Notes under the pieces: model-generated | What the model was told of the DNA's origin: nothing | The model's input: the letters and a program-made list of their open reading frames with translations, nothing else | Databases searched by the model: none | Source: Burkholderia arboris | GTDB taxonomy: Bacteria > Pseudomonadota > Gammaproteobacteria > Burkholderiales > Burkholderiaceae | Direction: 5' to 3' | Assembly (NCBI RefSeq): GCF_902499125.1 | Contig: NZ_CABVPX010000019.1 | Coordinates: 97,547-161,546, forward strand | DNA: 64,000 bases | Shown here: piece by piece, positions 11,710-20,417 of the stretch | Layout of the letters: every line of letters starts with the position of its first letter | Numbering within the stretch: position 1 is the first letter of the stretch | Position numbers and translations under genes: made by a program

Positions 11710-13251
11710 TCAATAGGCACCGGACTTCTTGAAGGATTCGATCGCCGAGCGCAGTGCGCCTTCGTCGTCCTTCGAGAGATCCTTGGTGTCTTCGATGCGC
11801 TTGATGAGGTCAGCGTGGCTGGTCTTCAGGTTTTCGCGCAGGCCCTTCTCGAACGACAGCACTTGCTTGACGTCGAGGTCGTCGAGGTAGCCGTTGTTCG
11901 CGGCGTACAGCGACACGGCCAGTTCCCAGACCTGCAGCGGCTGGTACTGCGGCTGCTTCAGCAGTTCCGTCACGCGGCGGCCGCGCTCGAGCTGCTTGCG
12001 GGTCGCTTCGTCGAGGTCCGATGCGAACTGCGCGAATGCGGCCAGTTCACGGTACTGCGCGAGGTCGGTACGGATACCGCCCGACAGCTTCTTCACGACC
12101 TTCGTCTGAGCGGCGCCACCGACTCGCGACACCGACACGCCGGCGTTGATTGCCGGGCGGATGCCTGCGTTGAACAGGTCGGTTTCCAGGAAGATCTGGC
12201 CGTCGGTAATCGAGATCACGTTCGTCGGAACGAACGCGGTCACGTCGCCAGCCTGCGTTTCGATGACCGGCAGTGCCGTCAGCGAACCGCTCTTGCCCTT
12301 CACTTCACCGTTCGTGAACTTCTCGACGTACTCTTCCGACACGCGAGCCGCACGCTCCAGCAGACGCGAGTGCAGATAGAACACGTCGCCCGGGTACGCT
12401 TCACGGCCCGGCGGGCGGCGCAGCAGCAGCGAGATCTGACGGTATGCCCAGGCTTGCTTGGTCAAGTCGTCATAAATGATCAGCGCGTCTTGGCCACGGT
12501 CGCGGAAGTATTCGCCCATCGTGCAGCCGGCGTACGGTGCGAGGTACTGCATCGCAGCCGAATCCGATGCCGAAGCAGCGACGACGATCGTGTATTCCAT
12601 CGCGCCCGTTTCTTCGAGCTTGCGAACCACGTTCATGATCGACGAAGCCTTCTGGCCGATCGCGACGTAGATACAGATCAGGTCCTTGCCCTTCTGGTTG
12701 ATGATCGCGTCGAGCGCCACTGCGGTCTTGCCGCACTGACGGTCGCCGATGATCAGCTCACGCTGGCCACGGCCGATCGGCACCATCGCGTCGATCGACT
12801 TGATGCCCGTCTGCACCGGCTGCGACACCGACTTACGCCAGATCACGCCCGGGGCGATCTTTTCGATCGCGTCGGTCAGCTTGGCGTTGACCGGGCCCTT
12901 GCCGTCGATCGGGTTGCCGAGCGCATCGACCACGCGGCCGACGAGTTCCGGACCAACCGGGACTTCGAGAATGCGGCCCGTCGTCTTGACGATGTCGCCT
13001 TCCGAGATGTGTTCGTATTCGCCGAGAATCACCGCGCCGACCGAGTCGCGCTCGAGGTTCAGCGCGAGACCGAACGTGTTGCCCGGAAACTCGAGCATTT
13101 CGCCCTGCATCACGTCCGACAGGCCGTGGATACGCACGATACCGTCGGTCACGGAGATCACGGTGCCCTGGTTGCGAACGTCTGCGCTCGCTTCAAGGCC
13201 CTGGATCCGGCTCTTGATCAGCTCGCTGATCTCAGAGGGATTGAGTTGCAT
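11710..13251 (-). CDS. atpA: ATP synthase F1 subunit alpha
   Basis: Non-catalytic nucleotide-binding F1 subunit. MQLNPSEISELIKSRI start, Walker A GDRQCGKTAVALDAI, and PAINAGVSVSRVGGAAQ signature. 513 residues, standard length. Start follows a GGAG site. Located between atpH and atpG as usual. Confidence 0.99.
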   Translation of the reverse strand: MQLNPSEISELIKSRIQGLEASADVRNQGTVISVTDGIVRIHGLSDVMQGEMLEFPGNTFGLALNLERDSVGAVILGEYEHISEGDIVKTTGRILEVPVGPELVGRVVDALGNPIDGKGPVNAKLTDAIEKIAPGVIWRKSVSQPVQTGIKSIDAMVPIGRGQRELIIGDRQCGKTAVALDAIINQKGKDLICIYVAIGQKASSIMNVVRKLEETGAMEYTIVVAASASDSAAMQYLAPYAGCTMGEYFRDRGQDALIIYDDLTKQAWAYRQISLLLRRPPGREAYPGDVFYLHSRLLERAARVSEEYVEKFTNGEVKGKSGSLTALPVIETQAGDVTAFVPTNVISITDGQIFLETDLFNAGIRPAINAGVSVSRVGGAAQTKVVKKLSGGIRTDLAQYRELAAFAQFASDLDEATRKQLERGRRVTELLKQPQYQPLQVWELAVSLYAANNGYLDDLDVKQVLSFEKGLRENLKTSHADLIKRIEDTKDLSKDDEGALRSAIESFKKSGAY

Positions 13252-13295
13252 TATTCGCTCCTGATAGTCAATTCTGTTGCGTGCCGGCGTGGCGC

Positions 13296-13835
13296 TCAGG
13301 CGGTCAAGGCAGCCTGCATCGATGCGAGGCGCGCGCGAACCGAGGTGTCGAGCACTTCGTCGCCGACCGTCACGCGCACGCCGCCGATCAGCGACGAATC
13401 GACTTCGACCGTCGGTTTCAGCTTGCGCTTGAACTTGCGTTCGAGGCCCGAGACGAGACTGTCGAGATCCGCGCCGTTCAGCGGGAACGCGCTCACGATC
13501 TCGGCGTCGGCTGCACCTTCACGTTCGTTCTTGAGCGCCTCGAACTGCTCGGCAATTTCCGGCAGCAGCGCGATGCGATGATTGTCGACCAGCATCTGCA
13601 CGAAGTTCTTCGCTTCGGCGCCAGCCCCGAGCGGCGACTTCACCGCAGCAAGCAGCAACTCGGCTACTTGCGTGCGCGTCACCTTCGGGCTCGACGCGAC
13701 CGACAGCACTTCCGGCAGACGCGCAACCTGGGCCAGCTCTTGCACGAGCGTGGACCAGGCGGCGATGTCACCGCCCTCGGCCACGCGGAACAGCGCTTCT
13801 GCGTAAGGGCGGGCGATGGTTGCAAGTTCGGCCAT
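13296..13835 (-). CDS. atpH: ATP synthase F1 subunit delta
   Basis: Peripheral-stalk subunit linking F1 to subunit b. N-terminal helical domain starts MAELATIARPYAEALFRVAE; the C-terminal signature SLIGGVRVTVGDEVLDTSVR is present. 179 residues. Starts two bases after the atpF stop, so translation is probably coupled. Confidence 0.98.
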   Translation of the reverse strand: MAELATIARPYAEALFRVAEGGDIAAWSTLVQELAQVARLPEVLSVASSPKVTRTQVAELLLAAVKSPLGAGAEAKNFVQMLVDNHRIALLPEIAEQFEALKNEREGAADAEIVSAFPLNGADLDSLVSGLERKFKRKLKPTVEVDSSLIGGVRVTVGDEVLDTSVRARLASMQAALTA

Positions 13836-13837
13836 GA

Positions 13838-14308
13838 TCAGAGCTCGGCTTTCAGTTGATTCAGCAGTTGGGCGTGGGCCGTTTGATCGACTTCGCGCTT
13901 CAGGATCTGCTCGGCGCCCTTCACGGCCAGCGAGGCGACTTCGCCACGCAGCGCTTCGCGCGCCTTCACGATTTGCTGTTCTGCTTCCGCCTTCGCCTGA
14001 GCGACGATGCGGGCGGCTTCAGCCTGGGCGTTGGCCTTGATTTCCTCGGCGACCGCCTGGGCACGCTTTTCGGCGTCGGCGATGCGCTGCTGGCCGTCAT
14101 TGCGGGCCTGCGCGAGTTCCTGGTCCACGCGCTTGTGCGCTGCGTCGAGTTCCGCTTTGCCCTTCTCGGCGGCGGCGAGGCCGTCGGCGATCTTCTTCGA
14201 ACGTTCGTCGAGGGCGTTGATCAACGGCGGCCACACGAATTTCATCGTGAACCACGCGAGGACCAGGAACACGACCATTTGCGCAAACAGAGTTGCGTTG
14301 AGATTCAC
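13838..14308 (-). CDS. atpF: ATP synthase Fo subunit b
   Basis: Peripheral-stalk subunit. Single membrane helix at ~5-25 (TLFAQMVVFLVLAWFTMKFV) followed by a long charged, alanine-rich coiled coil. 156 residues. Start codon is GTG at 14308 after AAGGAAACACC. Followed immediately by atpH. Confidence 0.98.
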   Translation of the reverse strand: MNLNATLFAQMVVFLVLAWFTMKFVWPPLINALDERSKKIADGLAAAEKGKAELDAAHKRVDQELAQARNDGQQRIADAEKRAQAVAEEIKANAQAEAARIVAQAKAEAEQQIVKAREALRGEVASLAVKGAEQILKREVDQTAHAQLLNQLKAEL

Positions 14309-14437
14309 GGTGTTTCCTTATCTGCTATTCCGGAAAAATGAAACGGTAAGGCGCTCATCGAGTTGCATTCGATCAGCGCCCCAAGTCTCCGTTCCGCCCT
14401 GCGCCGGCTTGCGCCGGACGCAAATTTCCGAGGAACC

Positions 14438-14707
14438 TTAGCCTGCGAGCTTCGACAGGAGCGGGTTCGCGAACGCGAACAGCATTGCGACACCAACGCC
14501 GATCAGGAATGCAGCGTCGATCAGACCAGCCAGCAGGAACATCTTCGTTTGCAGCGGGTTGATGAGTTCCGGCTGACGTGCGCAGGCTTCGATGTACTTG
14601 CCACCCATCAGCGCGATACCGATACAGGCGCCGATTGCACCCAGGCCGATGATGATGCCGATACCGATGGCGGTCAGACCCTGGATGTTGGCGATGTAAG
14701 CTTGCAT
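14438..14707 (-). CDS. atpE: ATP synthase Fo subunit c
   Basis: Proton-carrying ring subunit: two membrane helices joined by the polar loop ARQPELINP. The ion-binding carboxylate is in the second helix (LAGLIDAAFLIGVG, Asp). ATG 14707 gives 89 residues and sits after AAAGGAGTGATC; an in-frame GTG two codons earlier overlaps the ribosome site. The residues around the Asp indicate H+ rather than Na+ coupling. Confidence 0.98.
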   Translation of the reverse strand: MQAYIANIQGLTAIGIGIIIGLGAIGACIGIALMGGKYIEACARQPELINPLQTKMFLLAGLIDAAFLIGVGVAMLFAFANPLLSKLAG

Positions 14708-14782
14708 GATCACTCCTTTGTGAAAAGACTTGGAACTGAGATTTAAAAAACTAAAACGGAAACTCTTTCTTGCACGCCGCGC

Positions 14783-15634
14783 TTAGTGCTTGTCGTGCGC
14801 TTGGCCGAGATACACCAGCGTCAGCATCATGAAAATGAATGCCTGCAACAGAACAATCAGGATGTGGAAGATTGCCCAGACGCTACCCGCGATCACGTGA
14901 CCAACGAAGCCGAGGAACGTTGCGTCGCCACCGAAGCTCCACATGCTGCCGAGCAGGGCGATCAACAGGAACAACAGCTCACCCGCGTACATGTTGCCGA
15001 ACAGCCGCATACCGAGAGAGACGGTCTTCGCGAGATATTCGACAATGTTGAGCGCGAGGTTCGGGATCCACAGCAGCGGGTGTGCGCCGAACGGTGCCGA
15101 CAGCAGCTCGTGCACGAAGCCGCCCGCACCCTTGATCTTGATGCTGTAGTAGATCATCAGGACGAACACGCCGAGCGCGATGCCGAGCGTGCCGTTCAGG
15201 TCGGCCGTCGGAACGATGCGATGGTGGGAAATCACGTCCGACAGACCGAGCAGGCCGATCACGCGGCCCGGCAGGTCGACCGGGAGAAAGTCGAGGGAGT
15301 TCATCAGCGCAACCCACACGAACACCGTGAGGGCGAGCGGCGCGATGAAGGTACGATTGCCGTGGACGATGGCCTTCGACTGGTCTTCGACCATTTCGAC
15401 GAGCATCTCGATTGCGCACTGGAAACGGCCCGGCACGCCCGACGTCGCCTTGCGGGCGGCCAGACGCAGCACGAGGATCGTCACGATGCCGCATACGATC
15501 GACCAGAACAGCGTGTCGAGATTCCAGACGTGGATGTCGAAAATCGACGTCTGATGCGAGGTGGAGAAATTCTGCAAGTGGTGCGCAATGTACTCGGACG
15601 GATCCGGACCGCGCGTGCCTTCGCTAGCTGCCAT
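14783..15634 (-). CDS. atpB: ATP synthase Fo subunit a
   Basis: Proton-channel subunit. Several membrane helices, with the essential arginine in the SLGMRLFGNMYAGELLFLLI block and the C-terminal helix HILIVLLQAFIFMMLTLVYL. ATG at 15634 (MAASEGTRGPDPSEYIAHH), 283 residues. An in-frame TTG six codons upstream is unlikely to be used. Confidence 0.98.
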   Translation of the reverse strand: MAASEGTRGPDPSEYIAHHLQNFSTSHQTSIFDIHVWNLDTLFWSIVCGIVTILVLRLAARKATSGVPGRFQCAIEMLVEMVEDQSKAIVHGNRTFIAPLALTVFVWVALMNSLDFLPVDLPGRVIGLLGLSDVISHHRIVPTADLNGTLGIALGVFVLMIYYSIKIKGAGGFVHELLSAPFGAHPLLWIPNLALNIVEYLAKTVSLGMRLFGNMYAGELLFLLIALLGSMWSFGGDATFLGFVGHVIAGSVWAIFHILIVLLQAFIFMMLTLVYLGQAHDKH

Positions 15635-15743
15635 ATCGTTAATGCCACCCAAATTGTCGAAAATCGTTTTGCCTGTTCCGCAACACGCTATTGCGGGAAC
15701 GGGCCGGTGCGGTTCGTTGTCGAAACCGCACGCTGCTTGTTCT

Positions 15744-16265
15744 TTACCGCCAGGCCAGCGCGATCCAGTACGTCTTCAGCACGACGAGGTACGTGACGAG
15801 GAACGGCACCCAGTGCACGCCGGCCCAGCCGAACGCCACTGCGGTGAACATCCCGATCGTCAGAGCGAGTTTCAGGGCTTCGCCCATCACCCAGCTCATC
15901 ACGGTGGCCGAGCCACCTGCCTTCAGTCGTGCCACGAATACCGCACTGGGCACCCAGCCAATCGCTCCGCCCAGAAACGCGGATTGCGCAGCGGCGCCCG
16001 GCGACTTCGAAAACAGCCACCACGCCAGCGTTGCAACCAGGGACAGGGCCACTTGCGCGAACACCACCTTGTAGGGGGTCACGCGCGAGGGCTTGCTCAC
16101 GTTCGGACCGAACAGCCTCTCGGCTTCCGTCCGTGTAAGCGGAACGATGTTGTTATCTTGCTGCTCGACATCCCAGTCGTCGGATTCGCGCCACTCGCCG
16201 GCCGCCGAAGCGGGGCGTTGCGTGCGCTGATCATCGTGCCTGTCGTCCGGCGCCTGACCCGCCAT
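15744..16265 (-). CDS. atpI: ATP synthase accessory subunit I
   Basis: Membrane protein that helps assemble the c-ring; first gene of the operon. About 75 hydrophilic N-terminal residues are followed by four membrane segments (from VVFAQVALSLVATLAWWLF to YLVVLKTYWIALAW), with the GGAIGWVPSAVFVARL block typical of the family. ATG 16265 follows GGAAG; 173 residues. The long polar N-terminal extension is seen in beta-proteobacterial AtpI. Confidence 0.88.
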   Translation of the reverse strand: MAGQAPDDRHDDQRTQRPASAAGEWRESDDWDVEQQDNNIVPLTRTEAERLFGPNVSKPSRVTPYKVVFAQVALSLVATLAWWLFSKSPGAAAQSAFLGGAIGWVPSAVFVARLKAGGSATVMSWVMGEALKLALTIGMFTAVAFGWAGVHWVPFLVTYLVVLKTYWIALAWR

Positions 16266-16346
16266 CGCAATCTTCCGCAAAGTCCTTGAACCCGACCCCA
16301 AGCTTTCTGAAAGCTTTCAGGGGTGCCTAGCTAACAAATCCGGGCG

Positions 16347-16375
16347 ATTGTAAGCGATAGTTGCAAGTGATTCAA
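16347..16375 (-). promoter_or_regulatory. Probable atp operon promoter
   Basis: On the minus strand TTGAAT (16375-16370) and TACAAT (16352-16347) are separated by exactly 17 bases, about 80 bases before the atpI start. Close match to the sigma-70 consensus. The rest of the 16266-16833 spacer shows no gene. A short palindrome (GAAAGCTTTC) lies between promoter and atpI. Confidence 0.75.
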
Positions 16376-16833
16376 GGCTTTAGACGCGACAAAAACCTGC
16401 GTAAAACGACGCCTCATCATGTGAAAAAACGCCCGATTCGACGACGTACGACGACAGTTGTAAGGTCGGTTTCTTGCACCGGTATTTCTTGCACGAAAAA
16501 AGTCCGGCGATGGGGAAATGGCGGGGAAACGATGCCCGATACGGGCCCGCAAGAGGTGGCACGATCGCTGCGGGGAACGTGCAGTGAAACAGTCGCCCGG
16601 AATGACTCGGCGCGACGGCCTGGAACACACGAAACGCTGTGGCCGGTCGACCGCGCGCCACGCGCGAATTTCGACCGGATGCTCGTGCATCGATACGTCC
16701 AATCAGTTGTCGCGCCGCCACAGAAGTTCGACTGTGGGTTGCGGGACTTATCAACAACCTCTAATCACCCCGAACGCTGTCCGCCCTGCCCGCCAATCCG
16801 GCGGTACGCCTGTGCCGCACGCACCGGCCTCGC

Positions 16834-17964
16834 TCAACTGCGCGCGAGCAGCCACGCGCCGAGCGCCGCGCTCGCGAGCGCGAACGGAATCGACACCAGA
16901 TGAAACGGCAGCCACATGCGCGGCTCCTTCGCGAGACGCACCGCGATCAGGTTCGCGAGCGAGCCGATCGCGAAACCGAAGCCGCCGACCGATACGCCGA
17001 ATGCCAGCGCACGCCAGTCGTGCGTGAATTCCGACAGCAGGATCGCGGCCGGCACATTGCTGATCGCCTGTGACAGTAGCGCGCCGGCGGCATAGACGCG
17101 CAGCGGCGAATCGAGTTGCGCATTCGCAATCGTGTCGTGCACGACGGGCAGCGCAGCCGCGGTGCGCAGCACGACGAACATCAGTACGAAGATCAGCAAC
17201 AGCAGCCAGTCGATCTTTAGGACTGCGTTACGTTTGACGGCGAGCAGCACGATGGCGACGCCGACGAGGCCCGGCAGCGGATGGTGCGCATCCGCGAGCA
17301 GCACGAACGCGGCGAACAGTACCGCCGCGATCAGCGCATGCATGCGCTGTACGGGCAATGCGACGGCATCGCCGGACAGGTCGAGCGGCTTCGCGCGAAA
17401 CAGGCATGCGGTCAGCACGAGCAGCAACGCCATCAGCGCAAGCGCGAGCGGCCCGAGCGTGACCACGAAGCGGCCGAACGACACGCCGCTCAATTGCCAC
17501 AGGAAAAGATTCTGGGGATTGCCGAGCGGTGTCGCGACGGACCCCGCGTTGACGGCCAGCGCGACGACGATCACGAGGCGCCGGAACGGCAACGGTGTCA
17601 GAGCACGCAGCGACACCATCAACGGCACGACGACGAACAGCGCGACGTCGTTGGTGAGCCACATCGACAGCACCGCGGCGAACCCGACCAGCAGCATCGC
17701 GAGCCCGCGTTCGGAATGCACGTGATGGACGATACGGTGGGCGAGCCACATCAGGCAGCCGGACAACTCGAGCGCCTTGGTCAGCATCAGCAGGCCCGCG
17801 AGCGTCGCGACGGTCTGCCAGTCGACGCGACCGGCGAGTATCGCAAATGGTTGCGGACGCACCCACTGCAGTACGATCAGGCCAAGCGCAAGCACCGACA
17901 GAACCGGTTCCCGCGCAAGCCATCCGAGCCAACGGCGCGGCGCAGGTGCGCCCGTCTCCTCCAT
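16834..17964 (-). CDS. SLC13/ArsB-type anion permease
   Basis: Integral membrane permease with about ten hydrophobic segments (ion transporter superfamily: citrate/arsenite/sodium-dicarboxylate type). The two half-repeat motifs are visible: GNPQNLFLW in the first half and SNVPAAILLSEF in the second. 376 residues. Starts 10 bases after the parB stop, so it is probably co-transcribed with the par genes. Substrate unknown. It has no obvious role in chromosome partition; the linkage is a matter of gene order. Confidence 0.8.
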   Translation of the reverse strand: MEETGAPAPRRWLGWLAREPVLSVLALGLIVLQWVRPQPFAILAGRVDWQTVATLAGLLMLTKALELSGCLMWLAHRIVHHVHSERGLAMLLVGFAAVLSMWLTNDVALFVVVPLMVSLRALTPLPFRRLVIVVALAVNAGSVATPLGNPQNLFLWQLSGVSFGRFVVTLGPLALALMALLLVLTACLFRAKPLDLSGDAVALPVQRMHALIAAVLFAAFVLLADAHHPLPGLVGVAIVLLAVKRNAVLKIDWLLLLIFVLMFVVLRTAAALPVVHDTIANAQLDSPLRVYAAGALLSQAISNVPAAILLSEFTHDWRALAFGVSVGGFGFAIGSLANLIAVRLAKEPRMWLPFHLVSIPFALASAALGAWLLARS

Positions 17965-17974
17965 CGGCAGCCTG

Positions 17975-18868
17975 TTACTCTTCGGTCGCGACGTTGCCGC
18001 GCAGCCGCACGAGGATGCCCTCGAGCGCGTCGAGGTTGCCGAAGTCGATCAACACCTGCCCGCGCCCACGGCGGCCGAGCTTGATCTTCACCGTCGACGC
18101 GAGCAGGTCGGACAACTCCTCCTCGAGACGGCGCGTATCGCGGCCGCCATCGTCTTTCGCGCGCGCCTTCACGGCCGGCGCTTCCTTCGTCGTATGCGAC
18201 ACCAGCTTCTCGGTCTCGCGTACCGACATGCGCTTGTTGACGACCTGATGCGCGAGCGTGATCTGCGTCGCTGCATCGACGGCGAGCAGCGCGCGCGCGT
18301 GCCCCATGTCGAGATCACCGGCCAGCAGCATCGTCTGCACCGGCGACGCGAGGTTCAGCAGACGCAGCAGGTTCGACACCGCACTGCGCGAACGGCCGAC
18401 CGATTCAGCCGCCTGTTCGTGCGTGAAACCGAACTCGTCGAGCAGACGCTGGATACCGTGTGCTTCTTCAAGCGGATTCAGATCCTCGCGCTGGATGTTC
18501 TCGATCAGCGCCATTGCGGCGGCAGCCTGATCGGACACGTCCTTCACGAGTACCGGCACTTCATCGAGGCCGGCCAGGCGCGCCGCGCGGAAACGCCGCT
18601 CACCTGCGATGATTTCGTATTTGTCTGGCGAAATGGGCCGTACCAGGATCGGCTGCATCACGCCCTGTGCGCGGATGCTTGCCGCGAGCTCCTGCAGGCT
18701 GCCCTCGTCCATCCGCGTCCGCGGCTGGTACTTGCCGGCCTGCAGTTTGCCGAGCGCGAGCGTGTTCGGCGCCCCTTCGATCTTCACCGCTTCGGTGATA
18801 TCGGCACTGCCGCCGAGCAGCGCTTCGAGGCCACGTCCCAAGCCCTTCTTCTTTGGTACCGCGTTCAT
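17975..18868 (-). CDS. parB: Chromosome partition protein ParB
   Basis: CTP-dependent clamp that loads at parS and spreads. Features in order: N-terminal ParA-interaction segment (KKKGLGRGLEALLGG), CTP-binding motif GERRFRAARLAG, helix-turn-helix (THEQAAESVGRSRSAVSNLLRL) given here in part, and C-terminal dimer domain. ATG 18868 follows GAGGAAG; an in-frame ATG at 18892 would add eight residues. 297 residues. Two parS-like sites lie 2-4 kb away in the same region. Confidence 0.95.
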   Translation of the reverse strand: MNAVPKKKGLGRGLEALLGGSADITEAVKIEGAPNTLALGKLQAGKYQPRTRMDEGSLQELAASIRAQGVMQPILVRPISPDKYEIIAGERRFRAARLAGLDEVPVLVKDVSDQAAAAMALIENIQREDLNPLEEAHGIQRLLDEFGFTHEQAAESVGRSRSAVSNLLRLLNLASPVQTMLLAGDLDMGHARALLAVDAATQITLAHQVVNKRMSVRETEKLVSHTTKEAPAVKARAKDDGGRDTRRLEEELSDLLASTVKIKLGRRGRGQVLIDFGNLDALEGILVRLRGNVATEE

Positions 18869-18899
18869 GTCTTTCTTCCTCGCTTCGCTCATGTCCGGC

Positions 18900-19679
18900 T
18901 CACGACACCTCGAACGCGCGCACGCGTTCGATCATCTCGGCACCGAACTGGAGATAGGCCTGCGCACCGCGCGAGCTGCGGTCGAACACGACGCCCGGCA
19001 ACCCGTAACTCGGCGCTTCCGCCAGGCGCACGTTGCGCGGAATCACCGCGTCGAACACCTTGTCGCCGAAGTGCGCTTTCAGTTGATCGGAAACTTGCTG
19101 CTGCAGCGTGATGCGCGGATCGAACATCACGCGCAGCAAGCCGATGATCTTCAGGTCGCGGTTCATGTTCGCGTGAACCTGCTTGATCGTGTTGACGAGG
19201 TCCGACAACCCTTCCAGCGCGAAGTACTCGCACTGCATCGGGATCACGACACCATGCGCCGCGCACAGCCCGTTCAGCGTCAGCAGCGACAGCGTCGGCG
19301 GGCAATCGATCAGCACGAAATCGTAGTCGTCGGCCACGTGCTCGAGCGCGGCCTTCAGCCGGCGTTCGCGGTTGTCGATGCTGATCAGTTCGATCTCGGC
19401 ACCGGACAGCTCGCGGTTCGCAGGCAGCACGTCATAGGTGACGCCGTCCGGGCGGATGCGCGCGTCGGTCACCGACACACCGTCCACCAGCACTTCGTAC
19501 ACGGTCGCTTCGCAGGAGGCCTTGTCGATCCCGCTGCCCATCGTCGCATTGCCCTGCGGGTCGAGATCGATCAGCAGGACTCGTTGCTCCTGCGCTGCAA
19601 GGCTTGCGGCGAGATTGACCGATGTCGTCGTCTTGCCGACGCCCCCCTTCTGGTTCGCAACGCAGAAGATCTTTGCCAT
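18900..19679 (-). CDS. parA: Chromosome partition ATPase ParA
   Basis: Deviant Walker-type ATPase that moves ParB-parS complexes. Starts MAKIFCVANQKGGVGKTTT, the deviant Walker A with the signature lysine KGGVGKTT at 10-17. Walker A' (LLIDLDPQGNATMG) and Walker B (FVLIDCPPTL) follow. ATG at 19679 chosen because the motif must be near the N terminus; 259 residues. Chromosomal (Soj) type rather than plasmid type. Confidence 0.97.
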   Translation of the reverse strand: MAKIFCVANQKGGVGKTTTSVNLAASLAAQEQRVLLIDLDPQGNATMGSGIDKASCEATVYEVLVDGVSVTDARIRPDGVTYDVLPANRELSGAEIELISIDNRERRLKAALEHVADDYDFVLIDCPPTLSLLTLNGLCAAHGVVIPMQCEYFALEGLSDLVNTIKQVHANMNRDLKIIGLLRVMFDPRITLQQQVSDQLKAHFGDKVFDAVIPRNVRLAEAPSYGLPGVVFDRSSRGAQAYLQFGAEMIERVRAFEVS

Positions 19680-19730
19680 CGTTGGTGTGTTCCCTTTACC
19701 TTCAAACAAACGGCACGCTACCGCGTGCCT

Positions 19731-20417
19731 TCAAATCGCGTCGTCGACGGCCACTTCGAACAGATGCCGTTCGGCATCGAGCAGCGGCACCGCCAGCCGT
19801 ATCGTCTGCTTCACGCGGCTGCCTTCCGGCAAGCGCGCAATTTCGTCATCCGGATGGACGCCCTTCATTGCCCAGATCGATCCGCCCGGCGCAACCAGAT
19901 GTCGAGCAAGTTTAACGAAGTCGGATAGATCCGCGAAAGCGCGGGATACGATCATGTCGAATTTTTCCGGCACTTCGACACCCGGCTGCAGCGATTCGAC
20001 TCGGCCGGTGACCACCGACAGGTTCGCCAGCTTCAGCTCCGCACGCATCTGCGTCTGGAATGCAGACTTCTTCTGCACGATATCGTTCAGCGTGACCTGC
20101 CAGTCCGGCTCGACGATTGCCAGCACGATACCGGGCAGCCCGCCGCCCGAGCCGACGTCGAGCACGCGTGCCGATGCACGGCCGCGCAGATGCGGGACGA
20201 TCGAAAGCGAATCGAGGATGTGCTGGATCAACATCTGCTTCGGGTCGCGGATCGCGGTCAGGTTGTAGACTGCGTTCCACTTGCCGAGCAGCGCGACGTA
20301 GTCGAGCAGCTGGTTGCGTTGTGCATCCGTCAGCGTGAGGCCAAGCGCCGTCGTACCTTCGACGAGCATCTGTTCCAGTACGTCCCGATTAACCGCCGGC
20401 GCGCGACGCGCCGTCAT
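19731..20417 (-). CDS. rsmG: 16S rRNA (guanine-527-N7) methyltransferase RsmG
   Basis: SAM-dependent methylation of G527 in 16S rRNA. SAM motif VLDVGSGGGLPGIVLA and the VSRAFADLSDFV block are clear. 228 residues. Its start overlaps the mnmG stop by four bases (ATGA), so translation is coupled. Confidence 0.97.
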   Translation of the reverse strand: MTARRAPAVNRDVLEQMLVEGTTALGLTLTDAQRNQLLDYVALLGKWNAVYNLTAIRDPKQMLIQHILDSLSIVPHLRGRASARVLDVGSGGGLPGIVLAIVEPDWQVTLNDIVQKKSAFQTQMRAELKLANLSVVTGRVESLQPGVEVPEKFDMIVSRAFADLSDFVKLARHLVAPGGSIWAMKGVHPDDEIARLPEGSRVKQTIRLAVPLLDAERHLFEVAVDDAI